DNA of 54,578 nt, taken from Pseudomonas sp. UBA4617. Lineage in GTDB: Bacteria > Pseudomonadota > Gammaproteobacteria > Pseudomonadales > Pseudomonadaceae. This document shows, one piece after another, positions 1 to 8,433 of the stretch (position 1 is the first letter of the stretch; each line of letters opens with the position of its first letter). The translations under genes and the position numbers were made by a program. The notes under the pieces are model-generated. The model had not been told where the DNA came from. It saw nothing but the letters and a program-made list of their open reading frames with translations, and searched no databases. The stretch is from positions 1 to 54,578 of the forward strand of contig NZ_DGIR01000001.1 of the NCBI RefSeq assembly GCF_002386445.1, written 5' to 3'.

Positions 1-1350
1 CAGGGCCGTGGCGAAGGCGGGCGGCTGGTTGGCCCCGGCGCGGCGCGCGCAGTTGCTCGGTGGCGTGGCCGGCAGCTGGTGGACAGGCGTGTCGACCTGC
101 GTCACGGCGATGCCGGCGAACCAGGCGAAATCCTCGGCCAGGCGGGCGATACGTGCGGCGTCGAACAGGTCGCTGCGATAACGCCACTGCGCCAGCAGTT
201 GCACGCCGTCGTCCTGCCAGCGCAGGTTGAGTTCGTTGGCGGCGCCGCGCTGGGTGAACAGGTGCTCGCGCACGCTGTAATCAGCGAAGGCGTCGTCACG
301 CTGGCTGGGCATGTAGGTCATCATGCACTGGAACAGCGGGCCGCCGACCTCCTGCTGCAGGCGCGCTGCCGGGTAGCGGCGATGGCGCAGGCCCTCGCGC
401 ATCTGCTGGGCGGTGTCGCGCAGGCATTCGGCCAGGCTCGGGGCGTGCGCGAAGCGGGCGCGCAGCGGCAGGCTGTTGAGGGTGAAACCGATCAATTGCT
501 TGTAGCGCGCCCTGTGCCGGTCCATGGTCGGCGTGCCGACAAGGAAATCATCCTGGCCGGTGTAACGGTGCATGAACATCTGGAACAACGTGGCCAGCAC
601 GACGTACAGGCTGACGCCCTGGGCCTCGGCGAGCTGGCGCAGCTGGCTGCTGAGGGCCGGGTCGAGCAGGTACTCGATTTCTTCACCGGCGAAGCCGGGC
701 GTGCGCGGGCGTGGTCGGTCGGCGGGCAGCACCAGTGCCGTCGGGCCGCCACTGAGCTGGTTGCGCCAGTAGCTGGCTGCCGCCTCGAGCTTGTCTTCGG
801 CCAGCAGTGTGCGCTGTTCGTCCAGCCAGTCGAAATACAGGCCGGCCGGTGGCAGAACCAGAGGCTCGCCGCTGAGCGTTGCATGATAGGCGGCGAAGGT
901 CAGCTTGAGCATCCATTCGACGCTGAGGAAATCCCCGCTGATATGGTGGGCCGCCATGCACAGGTACAGGCGGCCCTGGCTTTGCAACAGGTCAAGCCGG
1001 CAGATGTTCGCCGCAGCCAGGTCGAACGGTTGGTCGGCGTGTTGCGCGATCCAGGCGGCGACGCCGGCGCTGTCCAGGTCGTCGATACGCTCGATGTGGG
1101 TGTTTACCTGGATGTGCTCCGGGCGGTACATCCACAACTTGCCGTCCTGCTCACGGTAGCCGCAGTGCAGGGTCTCGCAGTGCCTGACCACCTGGGCGAA
1201 GGCCTGGCACAGGGTGGCCGGGTCGAGGTCGGCGCGCAGCTCGCGTGCGGCGACCATGTTGTAGGCCGGGCTGGCCGGGTTGAGCTGATGGTGCTGCCAC
1301 AGCGCCTGCTGGCCGGCGCTGGCCTCACGCAACGGCTGGGAAGTGGTCAT
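1..1350 (-). CDS. Nonribosomal peptide synthetase, N-terminal condensation domain (partial, runs off left edge)
   Basis: The reverse strand reads without a stop from an ATG at 1350 to the window edge, giving the first 450 residues of a larger protein. They form an NRPS condensation domain, which joins acyl or aminoacyl thioesters. The start carries the usual SAGQQALW motif at residues 11-18. The active-site motif is HHISGDF at 135-141, so both histidines and the aspartate of HHxxxDG are kept but the final glycine is phenylalanine. Such DF variants, together with the GQQALW...SPAYN start, remind me of starter or hybrid-type condensation domains, but that is recollection. The start overlaps the stop of the hydroxylase gene upstream by four bases (ATGA), so the two are translationally coupled. 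With the MbtH and diaminobutyrate aminotransferase genes next door it probably makes a peptide siderophore. The rest of the modules are outside the window, so the product cannot be named. Confidence 0.9.
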   Translation of the reverse strand, partial: MTTSQPLREASAGQQALWQHHQLNPASPAYNMVAARELRADLDPATLCQAFAQVVRHCETLHCGYREQDGKLWMYRPEHIQVNTHIERIDDLDSAGVAAWIAQHADQPFDLAAANICRLDLLQSQGRLYLCMAAHHISGDFLSVEWMLKLTFAAYHATLSGEPLVLPPAGLYFDWLDEQRTLLAEDKLEAAASYWRNQLSGGPTALVLPADRPRPRTPGFAGEEIEYLLDPALSSQLRQLAEAQGVSLYVVLATLFQMFMHRYTGQDDFLVGTPTMDRHRARYKQLIGFTLNSLPLRARFAHAPSLAECLRDTAQQMREGLRHRRYPAARLQQEVGGPLFQCMMTYMPSQRDDAFADYSVREHLFTQRGAANELNLRWQDDGVQLLAQWRYRSDLFDAARIARLAEDFAWFAGIAVTQVDTPVHQLPATPPSNCARRAGANQPPAFATAL

Positions 1351-2333
1351 TGGCGGCGCTCCTGGGCGGGTTCGGCCATGGCCACGATCACTTGCCGCGG
1401 CCCTTTGAAACTGGCGCGGCCATGGGCCACCAGCATGTTGTCGAGCATCAGCACGTCGCCCTGTTGCCAGGGGAAGCGCACGGTGCATTGATCGAGCACG
1501 CCGCGGATCTCCGCCAGCGCGCTTTCTTCCAGTTCACTGCCGTCGCCGTAATAGACGTTGCGCGGCAGGTCGAGCGGGTCGTCGACCACGGCCAGCAGGC
1601 TTTCCCGCACGGCAGATGGCAGATTGGAAACGTGGAACAGATGCGCCTGGTTGAACCAGACCCAGTCCTGCGTGACCGGGTGGCGAGCGCTGGCCTGGCA
1701 GACCTGGCGGGTGCGCAGTTCGCCGTCGTCCTTCCATTCGAAGGCAATCTGGTTGGCCCGGCAGTAAGCCTCGGCCACGGCGCGGTCCGCCGTGTTGAAG
1801 GCCTGTTCCCAGGGCAGGTCGAGACCGTTGCCGTAGTTGCGTACGTACATCAGCCGTTTGGCTTCGAAGCGTTGGCGCAAGGCAGGGTCGAGTTGCTGGA
1901 AGATGCGTCGGCTGTCGGCGATCGGGGTTTCGCCACCTTCAGCGCTGGGCTGTACGCAGTGGAACCAGATCTTCATCGGCCACTGCAGGGTGTAGGACTG
2001 CTCGTTGTGCAACGGGATGATCTGGTGCGCGGGGTATTCGGTGGAGGTGTACACCCCCTGTTCGATCGCCTTGCGCGGGGTGGAACCGAATTCGTAATTG
2101 AGCAGCGGGTAACCGAAGCTGCGCACCAAGGCCTGGAACGCCTGTTCGCCTAGCACTTCGAACCCTCGAAACAGCAGGGCGCCGCTTTCGTGCAGGCAGT
2201 CGTTGGCCAGCGCATGCAGCGCCGCGAAGTTCCCCGCACCGGGTTGTGCCGGCTCGACCAGCAGCGGCAGGCCGCTGTCCGGCAAAAGTGCTTGCACCGA
2301 CAGGCCATTGCCCGGCCCGACACCTCGTCCCAT
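1347..2333 (-). CDS. SyrP-like Fe(II)/2-oxoglutarate-dependent amino acid beta-hydroxylase (TauD/TfdA family)
   Basis: This 328-residue protein belongs to the TauD/TfdA superfamily, nearest to the SyrP branch that beta-hydroxylates aspartate or another residue on an NRPS carrier domain. The iron ligands are visible as H109-N-E111 (HNEQSY) and H304 in VAHGR. R313 in GPRQ is placed to bind 2-oxoglutarate. I chose ATG 2333 rather than the ATG ten codons upstream because an AAAGGA ribosome site lies 7 bases before it. It is first in the leftward operon and overlaps the NRPS start by four bases. beta-Hydroxyaspartate or beta-hydroxyhistidine is an iron ligand in lipopeptide siderophores such as corrugatin, which also contain diaminobutyrate, so the neighbourhood fits that product class. 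The substrate residue is inference. Confidence 0.85.
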   Translation of the reverse strand: MGRGVGPGNGLSVQALLPDSGLPLLVEPAQPGAGNFAALHALANDCLHESGALLFRGFEVLGEQAFQALVRSFGYPLLNYEFGSTPRKAIEQGVYTSTEYPAHQIIPLHNEQSYTLQWPMKIWFHCVQPSAEGGETPIADSRRIFQQLDPALRQRFEAKRLMYVRNYGNGLDLPWEQAFNTADRAVAEAYCRANQIAFEWKDDGELRTRQVCQASARHPVTQDWVWFNQAHLFHVSNLPSAVRESLLAVVDDPLDLPRNVYYGDGSELEESALAEIRGVLDQCTVRFPWQQGDVLMLDNMLVAHGRASFKGPRQVIVAMAEPAQERRQ

Positions 2334-2425
2334 GAGTTGCTCCTTTTTTATCGTGTAAGTCACAGCAAAAGGCCATCGTCGATCCGCCGCTGGGCCCGGG
2401 GGAATATATACGAAAGAGATGGTAA

Positions 2426-2454
2426 GTGTTAATGCAATTTATTAGCATTCACAC
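2426..2454. promoter_or_regulatory. Fur-like operator in the divergent siderophore promoter region
   Basis: A 29-base inverted repeat has 10-base arms GTGTTAATGC and GCATTCACAC with one mismatch. Its core 2428-2446 matches the 19-base Fur consensus GATAATGATAATCATTATC at 13 positions by my count. It sits between the divergent hydroxylase/NRPS and mbtH/aminotransferase genes and could repress both when iron is plentiful. Confidence 0.6.
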
Positions 2455-2531
2455 TGTTTGTGAGCGCCTCGACTGCAGCCTTGTTACGGGCAGCCGGGAT
2501 TCTGTGAAAACGTTTGTCCAAGGAGTCGACA

Positions 2532-2747
2532 ATGAGTTGGGAAAAGGCCGAGTGCGGGTTCGTGGTGGTGGTCAATCATGAGGAGCAGTATTCCATCTGG
2601 CCGGATTACAAGGCCCTGCCCGATGGCTGGCGCGCGGTTGGCCAGCAGGGTGACAAGGCGCAGTGCCTGGCCTGGATCGAACAGCACTGGACGGACATGC
2701 GCCCGCTGAGCCTGCGCCACGCCCTTGAAACCGCCGAGCAACGCTGA
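2532..2747 (+). CDS. MbtH-like NRPS accessory protein
   Basis: This 71-residue protein has the MbtH family signature: VVVNHEEQYSIWP at about residues 10-22, GWR, and a WTDMRPLSLR ending. MbtH proteins bind NRPS adenylation domains and are needed for their folding or activity. The ATG at 2532 is preceded by AGGAG at 2521-2525; an ATG 18 bases upstream lacks such a site. It is followed after 25 bases by the aminotransferase gene, with which it probably forms an operon diverging from the NRPS. Its presence supports the view that the partial gene at the left edge is a true NRPS. Confidence 0.95.
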   Translation: MSWEKAECGFVVVVNHEEQYSIWPDYKALPDGWRAVGQQGDKAQCLAWIEQHWTDMRPLSLRHALETAEQR

Positions 2748-2772
2748 GCGCCAGCCGCAGAAGGATCGACCC

Positions 2773-4230
2773 ATGGAAGAGATTCAGCTTGCCCCGTACA
2801 ACCTGGCGAATTTTCGCCGCCAACCGCCGCGCCAGTTCGAGGCTGACCCGCTGCTGCAGCGCCAGGCTGCGCGTGAGTCGAACGCGCGCTCCTACCCTCG
2901 GCGTATCCCACTTGCGCTGAAGGCAGCGCAGGGTCTCTACGTACAGGACACCCGTGAGCAGCTGTTCATGGACTGCCTGGCGGGCGCAGGGACATTGGCG
3001 CTTGGCCACAACCATCCGTGCACCCTGGCGGCAATGCGCGCGACCCTGGACAGCGGCGTGCCCTTGCATACCCTCGACCTGACCACGCCGGTCAAGGACC
3101 TGTTCGTCGAGACCTTGTTCGAGGCCTTGCCGCCAGCCTTCGCTGCCCGGGCGCGTATCCAGTTCTGCGGGCCGACCGGGGCCGACGGGATCGAGGCGGC
3201 GATCAAGCTGGCGAAGATCGCCACGGGGCGCAAAGGCGTGTTCTGCTTCTCCGGCGGCTACCACGGCATGACCCACGGCGCGCTCAGCCTCATGGGCAAC
3301 CTGGGGCCCAAGCAGCTGCCGGGTTCGCTCATGCCCGATGTGCAGGTGCTGCCGTACCCCTATGACTACCGTTGCCCGTTTGCCCTGGGCGGCGAGGCCG
3401 GTATCGACGCAGGGCTGAGCTACATCGGCCAGTTGCTGAGCGACCCAGAGTCCGGGGTGCCGCTGCCGGCGGCGGTGGTGGTCGAGGTGGTGCAGGGCGA
3501 GGGCGGTGTCATTCCGGCGCCGGTGCGCTGGCTGCAGGGCCTGCGCAAGCTGACCCGCGACCACGGTGTGGTGCTGATCATCGACGAGGTACAAAGCGGC
3601 ATCGGCCGCACCGGGCGCATGTTCGCCTTCGAGCACGCCGCTATCGAGCCGGACGTACTGGTGTTGTCCAAGGCCATCGGCGGCGGCCTGCCGCTGGCAG
3701 TGGTGGTCTACCGGGAGGCGCTCGATGTATGGGCCCCGGGTGCGCATGCGGGCACGTTCCGCGGCAATCAGCTGGCCATGGCGGCTGGCACCGCGACCCT
3801 GCGGTATATCCGCGACGAGGGCGTGGTGGCCAACGCCGAGCGCATGGGCGATTACCTGATTAGCCGGCTGCGCCAGTTGCAGCGCGATTACCCGTGCATC
3901 GGCGATGTGCGTGGGCGTGGATTGATGGTCGGGGTGGAGATCGTTTCCACCGACGCAGGTCCAGGCCGGGTACCGGCAGGGGACGGCGTGCTGGCCAGGG
4001 CCGTGCAGCAGGGTTGCCTGCGTGAAGGGGTGATTCTCGAACTGGGCGGGCGGCATGGCGCGGTGCTGCGCTTCCTGCCGCCGCTGACCATCGGCCGTGA
4101 GGAGATCGACACACTGGTCGAGAAGCTGGAGATCGCCTTGGCTGCGCAGGTTGTACGCAAGCGCTGCGTACAACCTGCGCCAGCGGGTACAGCGGCGAAT
4201 ACTGGCGAAGCCGGTGCCATCCCAGCCTGA
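2773..4230 (+). CDS. Class III PLP aminotransferase, diaminobutyrate--2-oxoglutarate type
   Basis: This 485-residue PLP enzyme resembles the 2,4-diaminobutyrate transaminases (PvdH/RhbA/EctB-like) that make L-2,4-diaminobutyrate from aspartate semialdehyde and glutamate. Seen directly are the cofactor-binding GPTGADGIEAAIKLA segment (about 133-148), FSGGYHGMTHGA (159-170), IIDEVQSGIGRTG (269-281) and the Schiff-base lysine K300 in VLSKAIGGG. The ATG at 2773 follows AAGGATCGACCC; an in-frame ATG upstream lies inside mbtH. Diaminobutyrate would be a building block of the neighbouring NRPS product. Oddity: the last 25 or so codons run through a perfect 16-base inverted repeat (4144-4180), so the C-terminal tail looks acquired. 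The stop lies only 19 bases from the end of the convergent transketolase gene. Confidence 0.85.
   Translation: MEEIQLAPYNLANFRRQPPRQFEADPLLQRQAARESNARSYPRRIPLALKAAQGLYVQDTREQLFMDCLAGAGTLALGHNHPCTLAAMRATLDSGVPLHTLDLTTPVKDLFVETLFEALPPAFAARARIQFCGPTGADGIEAAIKLAKIATGRKGVFCFSGGYHGMTHGALSLMGNLGPKQLPGSLMPDVQVLPYPYDYRCPFALGGEAGIDAGLSYIGQLLSDPESGVPLPAAVVVEVVQGEGGVIPAPVRWLQGLRKLTRDHGVVLIIDEVQSGIGRTGRMFAFEHAAIEPDVLVLSKAIGGGLPLAVVVYREALDVWAPGAHAGTFRGNQLAMAAGTATLRYIRDEGVVANAERMGDYLISRLRQLQRDYPCIGDVRGRGLMVGVEIVSTDAGPGRVPAGDGVLARAVQQGCLREGVILELGGRHGAVLRFLPPLTIGREEIDTLVEKLEIALAAQVVRKRCVQPAPAGTAANTGEAGAIPA
4144..4180. repeat. Perfect inverted repeat inside the aminotransferase 3' end
   Basis: The arms GCGCAGGTTGTACGCA and TGCGTACAACCTGCGC are exact reverse complements of 16 bases around a 5-base loop. 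The hairpin is translated as part of the aminotransferase C-terminus. It may be a repetitive element that landed at the gene end, or a terminator for this gene or the convergent one. No T-run follows it. Confidence 0.8.
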
Positions 4231-4249
4231 CCCGCAACGACTGGCTGCG

Positions 4250-5248
4250 CTACAACCAGGCCTTGATCTGTCTCGACACCGCATCGGTGGAAATCCCGTA
4301 GCGGTCATGCAGTGTCGGTAGCGCACCCGCATCGAGAAACGCATCCGGCAGTGCGATCTGGCGGAAGGTGGGCGTGACCCCGTTGCGCAGCAACACGCCC
4401 GCCACCGCCTCGCCAAGGCCACCGATGATCGAGTGGTTTTCCGCCGTGACCACCAGGCGCCCAGGCTTGCGCGCCTCGGCGAGGAGGGTCTGTTCATCCA
4501 GCGGCTTGATGGTCGGCACATGCAGTACCGACACATCCACGCCATCCTTGTACAACTGCTCTGCAGCTTCCAGGGCGCGCATGGTCATCAGGCCGCTGGC
4601 GATCAGCAACACGTCGCGGCCACCGCGCAGCACCTGGGCCTTGCCCAGCTGGAAGCGGTAGTCGTAGCGATCCAGTACCAACGGTACGTTGCCGCGCAGC
4701 AGGCGCATGTACACCGGCCCCTGGTGGGCGGCGATCGCCGGCACGGCCTGTTCGATTTCCAACGCATCACAGGGGTCGACGATCATCAGGTTGGGCATCG
4801 CCCGGAAGATCGCCAGGTCATCCGTGGCCTGGTGGCTCGGGCCGTAACCGGTAGTCAGGCCAGGCAAACCGCAGACGATCTTGACATTGAGGTTTTCTTC
4901 GGCAATCGCCATGCAGATGAAGTCATAAGCCCGACGCGATGCGAATACCGCATAGGTGGTGGCGAACGGGGTCATGCCTTCGCGGGCCATGCCAGCGGCA
5001 GCGCTCATCAATAACTGCTCGGCCATGCCCATCTGGTAGAACCGCTCGGGGTGGGCTTTGGCGAAGATGTGCAAGTCGGTGTACCTGGACAGGTCGGCGC
5101 TGAGCCCGACGATATCCTGGCGTTGCTCGGCCAGGCTGGCCAGGGCGTGGCCGAACGGGGCAGGGCGGGTTGGCTGACCCTCGGCGGCAATCGAGGCGAT
5201 CATGGCCGAGGTGGTCAGGCGTTTCTTCGGTGCATTCACGGTGCTCAT
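4250..5248 (-). CDS. Transketolase-like enzyme, C-terminal subunit (pyrimidine-binding and C-terminal domains)
   Basis: This 332-residue protein matches the C-terminal half of transketolase: the pyrimidine-binding domain (DLSRYTDLHIFAKAHPERFYQMGMAEQ at about 49-75 includes the conserved glutamate that activates thiamine diphosphate) and the C-terminal domain (HVPTIKPLD, ENHSIIGGLGEAVA). Split transketolases work as a heterotetramer with a separate N-terminal subunit, encoded here by the gene immediately upstream. I chose ATG 5248 because it overlaps that gene's stop by four bases (ATGA), giving coupled, equimolar translation. It is the last gene of the leftward operon SDR-MFS-TK(N)-TK(C). The donor and acceptor sugars are not evident from sequence. 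Confidence 0.9.
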   Translation of the reverse strand: MSTVNAPKKRLTTSAMIASIAAEGQPTRPAPFGHALASLAEQRQDIVGLSADLSRYTDLHIFAKAHPERFYQMGMAEQLLMSAAAGMAREGMTPFATTYAVFASRRAYDFICMAIAEENLNVKIVCGLPGLTTGYGPSHQATDDLAIFRAMPNLMIVDPCDALEIEQAVPAIAAHQGPVYMRLLRGNVPLVLDRYDYRFQLGKAQVLRGGRDVLLIASGLMTMRALEAAEQLYKDGVDVSVLHVPTIKPLDEQTLLAEARKPGRLVVTAENHSIIGGLGEAVAGVLLRNGVTPTFRQIALPDAFLDAGALPTLHDRYGISTDAVSRQIKAWL

Positions 5249-6093
5249 GCTTGGCTCCCGGCGTCCAGCGCCTCCAGGGCGAGATCCCATTCGTTTTCAT
5301 CGACGCGAATGAAGTGCGTCTTGTCGCGGTTTTCCAGGAACGGCACACCTTTGCCCATGCGCGTGTCACAGATGATCACCCGCGGTTGTGCCGCCGGGTG
5401 GGCGCGGGCCTGGTCGAAGGCGCTGACCAGCGCATCCAGGTCGTTGCCATCCACGCGTTGCACGAACCAGCCAAACGCTTGCCAACGCTCGACAATCGGC
5501 TCGAAGGCCAGCACTTCGCTGGAGTGGCCATCGGCTTGTTGATTGTTCACATCGATGATCGCGATCAGGTTGTCCAGGCGCCAATGGCTGGCCGACATCG
5601 CCGCCTCCCAGGTCGAACCCTCGTTCAGCTCGCCATCGGACAGCAGGTTGTACACCCAGCTGTCCGAACCTTTGCGCTTGAGCCCGAGGCAGGCGCCGAC
5701 CGCGATGCCCAGCCCGTGGCCCAGCGAACCGCCGGTGATTTCCATGCCGGGGGTATAGGCCGCCATGCCCGACATGGGCAGGCGGCTATCGTCACTGCCG
5801 TAGGTTTCCAGCTCCTCCTCGGGAATCACGCCGGCCTCGATCAGTGCGGCGTAGAGGGCGATCGCGTAATGCCCGATGGACAGGTAGAAGCGGTCGCGCC
5901 GCTCCCACTCAGGGTTGCCGGGGTCGATACGCAGCGCGTGGAAGTACGCGACGGCCAGCAGGTCGGCAGCACCCAGGGCCTGGCCGACATAGCCCTGGCC
6001 CTGGACCTGGCCCATGCGCAAGGCATGGCGGCGGATGTTGCGGGCGCGCACAGCCAGTGGCAGCGCCTCGTTGGTGGAAGGCACAGCAGTCAT
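5245..6093 (-). CDS. Transketolase-like enzyme, N-terminal thiamine-diphosphate-binding subunit
   Basis: The 282-residue protein is the pyrophosphate-binding half of a split transketolase. The thiamine diphosphate/metal motif is visible as LSDGELNEGSTWEA followed about 25 residues later by IIDVNNQQADG, and GSLGHGLGIAVGACLG is the loop near the cofactor. An AAAAGGAG site precedes ATG 6093. It is short by about half compared with a one-chain transketolase (650-700 residues) because the partner subunit is a separate gene. Split transketolases occur in central metabolism of some bacteria and in dedicated catabolic pathways, such as sulfo-transketolase routes. The adjacent transporter and dehydrogenase argue for a dedicated pathway here. 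Confidence 0.9.
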   Translation of the reverse strand: MTAVPSTNEALPLAVRARNIRRHALRMGQVQGQGYVGQALGAADLLAVAYFHALRIDPGNPEWERRDRFYLSIGHYAIALYAALIEAGVIPEEELETYGSDDSRLPMSGMAAYTPGMEITGGSLGHGLGIAVGACLGLKRKGSDSWVYNLLSDGELNEGSTWEAAMSASHWRLDNLIAIIDVNNQQADGHSSEVLAFEPIVERWQAFGWFVQRVDGNDLDALVSAFDQARAHPAAQPRVIICDTRMGKGVPFLENRDKTHFIRVDENEWDLALEALDAGSQA

Positions 6094-6111
6094 GGGGGAC
6101 TCCTTTTCGAA

Positions 6112-7410
6112 TCAGCGATTAACCAGATGAGCCGGTACCCGCGACACCAGGAAGGCGCCAAGGATGAGCACGGCGGTGATGAGATACATACCGATGGCGT
6201 TGCTGCCCAAGGTGGTGGTAACCCAGCCGATCAGGTACGGCGAGCAGAACCCGGCAAGGTTGGCAAAACTGTTCACTGCGGCGATGCCGGCTGCTGCCGA
6301 AACCCCGCCGAGCAGCGTGGTAGGCAACATCCAGAACAGCGAGGAAGCGGACAGCACCCCGGCCGCAGCCAGGCACAGGCTGAGGATCGACAGGGTCAGG
6401 CTGCTACCCAGCGCGGCGGCGAGGCTCAAGCCCAGGGCGCCGATCAGCATGGGGATCGCCAGGTGCCAGCGGCGCTCACGGTGGCGGTCGCCACTGCGTC
6501 CGGCCAGCAGCATCGCGACGATGGCGCACAGGTACGGCAGGCTGGTCAGCAGGCCGATGTGCAAGGGCTCGCTGACACCGGCATTGCGCACCAGCGTAGG
6601 CAGCCAGAAGGTGATCGCGTACTGGCCCATCACCACACAGAAGTAGATGCCGGCCAGCAACCACAGGCGACGGTCGCGGATGAAATCGGACACCGAACCA
6701 TGCGTGACCTTGTGTTGCTCGTCTTCGGCCAGTTCCTTGCGCACCAGGGCCTTTTCTTCGTCGCTCAGCCAGTGTGCCTGGTCGACTCCATCCTTCAGGT
6801 AGCTCAGCACCAGGATCCCCACCAGCACCGTGGGTATGGCTTCGAGCAGGAACATCCACTGCCAGCCCGCCCAGCCGTGCACCCCGGCGAAACGATCCAT
6901 GATCCAGCCTGACAGCGGGCCGCCGATCATCCCCGAGAGCGGAATGGCGATGAACCACAGCGCAGTCATCTTCGCCCGGCGATAGGAGGGGAACCAGTAG
7001 GTCAGGTACAGCAGCAGCCCAGGTGCCAGTCCCGCCTCGGCGATACCCAGCAGGAAGCGCAGGGCATAGAACTGCCAGGCTGTCTCCACCAGGGCGAACA
7101 TTGCCGAGATGATGCCCCAGGTGATCATGATGCGGGCGATCCAGCGCCGGGCGCCGACCTTGTGCAGGATGATGTTGCTGGGCACCTCGCAGAGGAAGTA
7201 GCCGATGAAGAACATGCCCGCACCCAGGCCATAGACCGCTTCGGACAGGGCCAGGTCGTCCATCATCTGCAGCTTGGCGAAGCCGACATTGACCCGGTCG
7301 AGGTAGGCACACAAATAGCAGAGCATGAGGAAGGGCATCAGTCGCCAGGCCGTCTTGCGGTAGGCACTGCTGCGTGCGGCGGATACCGCATCGAGCGCTA
7401 GTGTGGTCAT
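6112..7410 (-). CDS. MFS transporter, anion:cation symporter (ACS) family
   Basis: This 432-residue membrane protein has about 12 hydrophobic spans and the ACS-family signature after the first helix (YLDRVNVGFAK at about 36-46), then the long cytoplasmic loop near 200-240. ACS transporters take up organic anions such as sugar acids, tartrate, phthalate or glucarate by proton symport. It lies between the SDR gene (76 bases upstream) and the split transketolase (18 bases downstream), so it probably imports the substrate of that pathway. The exact solute cannot be read from the sequence, but a carboxylated sugar or polyol acid would fit the family. Confidence 0.88.
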   Translation of the reverse strand: MTTLALDAVSAARSSAYRKTAWRLMPFLMLCYLCAYLDRVNVGFAKLQMMDDLALSEAVYGLGAGMFFIGYFLCEVPSNIILHKVGARRWIARIMITWGIISAMFALVETAWQFYALRFLLGIAEAGLAPGLLLYLTYWFPSYRRAKMTALWFIAIPLSGMIGGPLSGWIMDRFAGVHGWAGWQWMFLLEAIPTVLVGILVLSYLKDGVDQAHWLSDEEKALVRKELAEDEQHKVTHGSVSDFIRDRRLWLLAGIYFCVVMGQYAITFWLPTLVRNAGVSEPLHIGLLTSLPYLCAIVAMLLAGRSGDRHRERRWHLAIPMLIGALGLSLAAALGSSLTLSILSLCLAAAGVLSASSLFWMLPTTLLGGVSAAAGIAAVNSFANLAGFCSPYLIGWVTTTLGSNAIGMYLITAVLILGAFLVSRVPAHLVNR

Positions 7411-7486
7411 TTCGTTCTGATCTCTTGTTGTTATCGAACGCGTGACCTGCGCCGGGCTCGGGCGCCGGTCACGATGCGGCGGATGC

Positions 7487-8236
7487 TCAGTGGATCAGCA
7501 TGCCGCCGTTGACATCCAGGGTGATACCCGTGAGGTAGCTGGACAGGTCACTGGCAAGGAACAATGCCGCATTGGCAACATCGCGGGCCTCGCCCAGGCG
7601 CCCCAGCGGGATGCCTTCGATGATGGCGTGACGGCGCTCGTCGTGCATCAGGCCGCCCGTGATGTCGGTGTGAATCAGGCCAGGGGTGATCGAATTGACG
7701 CGGATGTTATCCGGCCCCAGCTCCCGGGCCATGGCCTTGCCTAGGCCGAGTACGCCAGCCTTCGCGGCGCTGTAATGGGGGCCGCCGAAGATGCCGCCAC
7801 CGCGTTGTGCAGACACCGACGACAGGCAGATGATGCTGCCGGCCTGCTGCGCACGCATGGTCGGGATGACCGCCTGGGACATCAGCAGCGTGCCACGCAG
7901 GTTCACGTTCAGAATGCGGTCATAGTCCGCGCCAGTGATGTCGAGGGTCTTCACTGGCTGGGTGATACCGGCGTTGTTGACCAGTACGTCGATCCGTCCG
8001 AACTGCGCCAGGACCTGGGCGATGGCATCGCGTACTTGCGCTTCATCGGCAACATTGGCGGCCAGGCCGATGTGGCCTTCGCCGAGGGAGGCTGCGGCTT
8101 CGGCGGCGGCCGTTGGATCAAGGTCGAGAATCGCGACCCTGGCGCCCTGTTCGGCGAACGCCTGGGCAGTGGCGCGGCCGATTCCGCGGGGCGAGGCGGC
8201 GCCAGTGATGACGGCAAATTTTCCTGTTAACAGCAT
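7487..8236 (-). CDS. Short-chain dehydrogenase/reductase (classical SDR)
   Basis: The 249-residue protein is a classical SDR. It has a cofactor glycine-rich motif (TGAASPRGIG at about 11-20), an acidic residue after strand 2 (AILDLD), suggesting NAD(H) rather than NADP(H), the NNAG motif, the catalytic Ser in SSVSAQ, and YSAAK with the catalytic Tyr and Lys. The C-terminus LDVNGGMLIH is typical of the FabG-like group. It is the first gene of the operon and divergent from the LysR gene. Its probable job is oxidation of a polyol or sugar-acid hydroxyl to the ketone used by the transketolase. The substrate is unknown. Confidence 0.88.
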   Translation of the reverse strand: MLLTGKFAVITGAASPRGIGRATAQAFAEQGARVAILDLDPTAAAEAAASLGEGHIGLAANVADEAQVRDAIAQVLAQFGRIDVLVNNAGITQPVKTLDITGADYDRILNVNLRGTLLMSQAVIPTMRAQQAGSIICLSSVSAQRGGGIFGGPHYSAAKAGVLGLGKAMARELGPDNIRVNSITPGLIHTDITGGLMHDERRHAIIEGIPLGRLGEARDVANAALFLASDLSSYLTGITLDVNGGMLIH

Positions 8237-8345
8237 CGGGAGTGCTCCGGGTGATTATTGTTGTGAGCGGCGGTTCAGGCAGAACCGAGTAGGCACAGCT
8301 TCGTCTCGCTGGGCGGGCCGAGCAACGCTGCCGCTTTCACCCGAT

Positions 8346-8362
8346 GCTGAAAAAAATTCAGC
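8346..8362. promoter_or_regulatory. Candidate LysR-type operator (T-N11-A)
   Basis: A perfect palindrome GCTGAA-AAAAA-TTCAGC lies in the intergenic region between the divergent SDR and LysR genes. It contains the T-N11-A pattern (T8348, A8360) used by LysR-type regulators. This placement is typical for a regulator that controls its divergent neighbour. No binding data are available. Confidence 0.5.
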
Positions 8363-8433
8363 CCTTGGCTTGTACCTGGGTTCGATGGACGGGTAAAACC
8401 CTAGGTACCGCCGCGAACCATGCAGGAATGCCC

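Noticed and set aside
79..1491. 470-codon open frame on the plus strand at the left edge
   Set aside because: The minus strand has an uninterrupted condensation domain with the active-site motif over the same stretch.
2572..4545. 657-codon open frame on the minus strand
   Set aside because: It is antisense to mbtH and the aminotransferase and has no recognisable domain.
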